Program-made: the position numbers and the translations under genes
Shown: in pieces, positions 61,448-64,000 of the stretch
How the letters are laid out: each line of letters starts with the position of its first letter
Position numbering within the stretch: the first letter of the stretch is position 1
Assembly (NCBI RefSeq): GCF_033100115.1
Contig: NZ_CP136910.1
Coordinates: 2,602,001 to 2,666,000 of the forward strand
Reading direction: 5' to 3'
From: Anaerocolumna sp. AGMB13020
Lineage (GTDB): Bacteria > Bacillota > Clostridia > Lachnospirales > Lachnospiraceae
Length of the DNA stretch: 64,000 nucleotides
The notes under the pieces: model-generated
What the model was told of the DNA's origin: nothing
Database searches by the model: none
What the model saw: only the letters and a program-made list of their open reading frames with translations

Positions 61448-63959
61448 CAAAATAGGTATAAAACATATTTCCTGCTTTTTCAAACATCTCGTCTGCATCT
61501 TTTAAGCCAATTTTCATGGTTCTGCCTAAAGAAGGATCGATAACTGTGATATTATACATATCAAACCCTACGATTAAAACTGCTTCTTTTTTGCTTTTCA
61601 TGGCTATTACCGGCTGATTTTTATTAACATAATACAGTGCTTGTTCTAAGTTGGCTCCGGATATGTTAAGATAAGATTCTCCCAGCTTTTCCTTAAGCAT
61701 GGAGACCAGGGAATCAGCTGACGGAGATGAATCGTCGTATCCCTTCTTAAAGCTGCTTAACATTTCAACACATGATCTCTTACTGTCCTGTCCGCTATAA
61801 ATCGGTGTCACACCAGATATATTAACCATAGATCTCCTAATTATTCTTTCCCATATTATCTGCTGTTTGCTATTCATTACTGTACCGATAACATTAAATG
61901 CATTCTCGATTGCTTCTCCGGCACTTTCACCAGAGGCAACGGCTTCCCCCTTCGCATACACCGTATAGGCAGGTAATTCAAAGATGGAATCCTTCAGTCT
62001 TAAGGTTGTATCTTCCGTTATTATGGTGTTCTTCGTCTTAACGAGCAGCGGCAGTTTCTCCATTGAGAATCCACTGGGAAGCGATATATAGTACTCCGTA
62101 AGCATTTTTTCCGTTACGCGTTCTGTTATATGGAAGACTTTTTGGTTTTCTGTCACACTATTTAAGATAAAATCATCGTCAGCTTCTTCGTACTCCCCGT
62201 CCCCACCTTTAACCGCTCTCTTTAACGTAATAATATTTCCTTCAGCATATGCTCCGGTTATAAAATACCCATCCTTTTGATAACTCTTTAGTATTTTCTT
62301 ATTTTTGTCCGTTATCTCGATTTCATACAGCAAAGTTAAAAGTGTACCATCAGGTGCCGTCATGTATGCATTGTTTTTTCCATATCCATAGATTATATTA
62401 TCATCAATTTTACCAAGAAGATTAATGATCTCATTTTTTGAGGCTTTTAGGCTGTCCTTTACACCGGATTCCAGGTCAAGGAGATAGATTTCCGTTACCT
62501 TACTTTTATCTGTTGTATTCTCCCAGGCGATGTAATGATTGTCTGCATCAACAATATAGCTGTCTTTCTTTACGTCCTCTGCTAAAACAGACAGATTATC
62601 CGTTATCAGATTATAGGAATAAATCCGGCTGTTCAAGATAAAATAGAATACTTCATTGGAATTCACATAACTGAATCCATCCAGTTCTTCCTTCAATAAC
62701 TGATAGGTTATATTCATCGGAATATAAAGCAGCTCTTCTATTCTGTTATCACCACTGTAATAACGGTAAAATACCATCCCCACATAACCTTCGTAGGCTC
62801 CTCTGTTCATATAACCATAGACCATAAAATCGATATTGCCGTCATCATCCATTTTCAGTATCTGAACATTATGCTCATTGTAGATATCCCTTATATAATC
62901 CGTTTCCTCCTGGCGGAAAGAAAATACTCTGGTCATCTTATTTTCTGAAAGATTGTAATACCAGAGTTCACCCTGTCTTACAAATGCCAGCTTTTTATTC
63001 TCACCGGCAGTAACAAAATCAACATCTGTATCCCCCGTTACGCCAAGCTTAAACTCACTCTTTGTAAGGCTGGTAAGGTTTAAGTCAAAGTAAGCCTCCA
63101 TGGTCCTGTCATAATTCAACAGATACATTCTGGTACTGGTATAACGAACCCGGTAAAACTCTTTTACCCGGTAATATTCCTCACCGGACTCCGTTTCTGC
63201 TTTGACGGTATAGTTAAGGCTAACGGATGCCGTATCTGTATTTATCTCATTTATGGTAGGTATAATCTCTCCTGCTACCTGGGGCTTTAGCTTCCCAAAG
63301 GTAATCAAATCCAGGTTGGAATGTATATCCACATATGCCAAAGAGGTATTATCGGCACTGCTCTGAGGCTCCAGATAAGCAGTTATTCCATCCGTTTTCC
63401 TGGTAATAATGGAATTATGAAAATCCATGATAAAATCAAGTTTTTCTTTGCTATAAGAGTTTTCTATCTTTTTTACCCTGGTATAGTAATTCATTTTTCT
63501 GCTCTTACTGGTTACAAGGGTCAGTTTCACCGCATATTCCTTCTCCTGTGTAAGACCTGCCTTGAACTTAAGGTGGGCAATTTTTTTATCCCCTTCTTTT
63601 TCAAGAGCATTAATCGTATCTGTATCCAATAAGCTGTTATCCTTAATACTCCTTAGTTCGTAGATAACACGCTTTACATCATTTTCTTTTCCGTCTATAA
63701 CGATATCAAGACTCTGGGTCGTATCAACAGGTGTTATGGATTCCCTTACAAGATTAGCTTCCAGATTATTGCTGTATCCATGGAGCAGATTTATTTCTAC
63801 ATCATTCTGCCGGATGGTAATTATGGGTAATGACACTTTCCCCATACTGATAGTTCCCTGCGCCTCATTTACTTCCTGTGAAATATCTCTGGAGAAATAA
63901 TAGAAGGCACCGGCAAATATAAATAATAATATTATGACCCGATATACGTGCTTTAACAT
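61431..63959 (-). CDS. Large membrane-anchored protein with degenerate C39-like domain
   Basis: The 842-residue protein has one N-terminal membrane helix (about residues 5-22), a long extracytoplasmic region rich in beta strands with Trp/Tyr-containing repeats suggestive of a propeller (about residues 280-560), and a C-terminal C39-peptidase-like part (about 730-842). In the last part a Cys is present (KRSCVEML), and the VLIVGFD...VIDPSLG strand fits, but the expected His before that strand is Glu, so peptidase activity is unlikely. Its start follows GAAGTGAAGGA. It lies in a run with a family-2 glycosyltransferase, suggesting envelope polysaccharide work. Confidence 0.7.
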   Translation of the reverse strand: MLKHVYRVIILLFIFAGAFYYFSRDISQEVNEAQGTISMGKVSLPIITIRQNDVEINLLHGYSNNLEANLVRESITPVDTTQSLDIVIDGKENDVKRVIYELRSIKDNSLLDTDTINALEKEGDKKIAHLKFKAGLTQEKEYAVKLTLVTSKSRKMNYYTRVKKIENSYSKEKLDFIMDFHNSIITRKTDGITAYLEPQSSADNTSLAYVDIHSNLDLITFGKLKPQVAGEIIPTINEINTDTASVSLNYTVKAETESGEEYYRVKEFYRVRYTSTRMYLLNYDRTMEAYFDLNLTSLTKSEFKLGVTGDTDVDFVTAGENKKLAFVRQGELWYYNLSENKMTRVFSFRQEETDYIRDIYNEHNVQILKMDDDGNIDFMVYGYMNRGAYEGYVGMVFYRYYSGDNRIEELLYIPMNITYQLLKEELDGFSYVNSNEVFYFILNSRIYSYNLITDNLSVLAEDVKKDSYIVDADNHYIAWENTTDKSKVTEIYLLDLESGVKDSLKASKNEIINLLGKIDDNIIYGYGKNNAYMTAPDGTLLTLLYEIEITDKNKKILKSYQKDGYFITGAYAEGNIITLKRAVKGGDGEYEEADDDFILNSVTENQKVFHITERVTEKMLTEYYISLPSGFSMEKLPLLVKTKNTIITEDTTLRLKDSIFELPAYTVYAKGEAVASGESAGEAIENAFNVIGTVMNSKQQIIWERIIRRSMVNISGVTPIYSGQDSKRSCVEMLSSFKKGYDDSSPSADSLVSMLKEKLGESYLNISGANLEQALYYVNKNQPVIAMKSKKEAVLIVGFDMYNITVIDPSLGRTMKIGLKDADEMFEKAGNMFYTYFDETIG

Positions 63960-64000
63960 TCCTTCACTTCCTTACTGGCCTTAAGCGGCAGATAATCCTT
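63953..64000 (-). CDS. Tail of an upstream gene entering the window
   Basis: The minus strand from 64000 reads KDYLPLKASKEVKEC and stops at 63955-63953, overlapping the ATG of the large membrane protein gene by a few bases. This is consistent with the end of an operon partner, but only fifteen codons are visible, so the call rests on the overlap pattern alone. Confidence 0.35.
   Translation of the reverse strand, partial: KDYLPLKASKEVKEC

Overview
The window looks like a chromosome segment from a low-GC, endospore-forming, flagellated anaerobic Firmicute, most likely a Lachnospiraceae-type clostridium. The evidence is AT-rich DNA, strong AGGAGG ribosome binding sites with frequent TTG/GTG starts, the rplK-rplA-rplJ-rplL-rpoB-rpoC and rpsL-rpsG-fusA-tuf clusters, an adenosylcobalamin-type ribonucleotide reductase, SpoIIID-type sporulation regulators, and Mbl followed by FlhO/FlhP-type flagellar rod genes. 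Most genes are on the minus strand. No tRNA, rRNA or CRISPR array was recognised.

Layout. 1-9 kb: a RidA/methyltransferase/CPBP-protease operon, an acyl-ACP thioesterase with a CvfB-like S1 protein, a nucleotidyltransferase-ComF-YvyF run, and RecD2. 9-12.4 kb: mbl, then flhO-flhP-flgJ behind a good sigma-28 promoter that overlaps the mbl stop codon. 13-18 kb: glycerol dehydrogenase divergent from a LuxR-type regulator, and a siderophore-binding lipoprotein divergent from an AraC/PchR-type regulator. 18-38.9 kb: translation and transcription core genes (tuf, fusA, rpsG, rpsL, rpoC, rpoB, rplL, rplJ, rplA, rplK, nusG, secE, rpmG), interrupted by nrdJ and a small membrane protein. About 0.5 kb of 14-bp/42-bp tandem repeats lies between rplL and rpoB. 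39-47.5 kb: a LacI regulator, a 16-bp tandem repeat array, and a six-gene flavin-based extracellular electron transfer (EET) locus: ndh2, a polyprenyl synthase, a UbiA prenyltransferase, a PplA-like lipoprotein, an ApbE/FmnB lipoprotein and an EetB-like Gx transporter, with a Rex-like operator upstream. An EetA-like NusG-domain-II protein lies separately at 55.2 kb.

The most notable system is at 47.7-54.5 kb. A spoIIID gene is split into an N-terminal half (54369-54515) and a C-terminal half (47752-47915), both on the minus strand, separated by about 6.5 kb that is bounded by a perfect 12-bp direct repeat (47904-47915 and 54398-54409). Joining the halves at the repeat gives an uninterrupted 89-codon SpoIIID, followed by its own terminator and preceded by a sigma-E-like promoter. 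The intervening DNA encodes a large serine recombinase, translationally coupled to a 55-residue ORF that has its own sigma-E-like promoter, an XRE regulator, a purine permease, a CorA transporter and a DUF3990/DUF3791 ADP-ribosyltransferase-like module. This is the architecture of a sigK-skin-type sporulation intervening element, here in spoIIID. A second, intact spoIIID lies 1.2 kb away.

55-64 kb: a ferritin-like protein, the EetA-like protein, the intact spoIIID, a thioesterase, cysK, a secreted protein that seems to start at ATT, dtd, a PAP2 phosphatase, a family-2 glycosyltransferase, and a large membrane-anchored protein with a degenerate C39-like domain. Gene starts were moved from the longest ORF wherever a ribosome binding site or promoter clearly pointed to a downstream codon. 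Those cases are stated in the entries.
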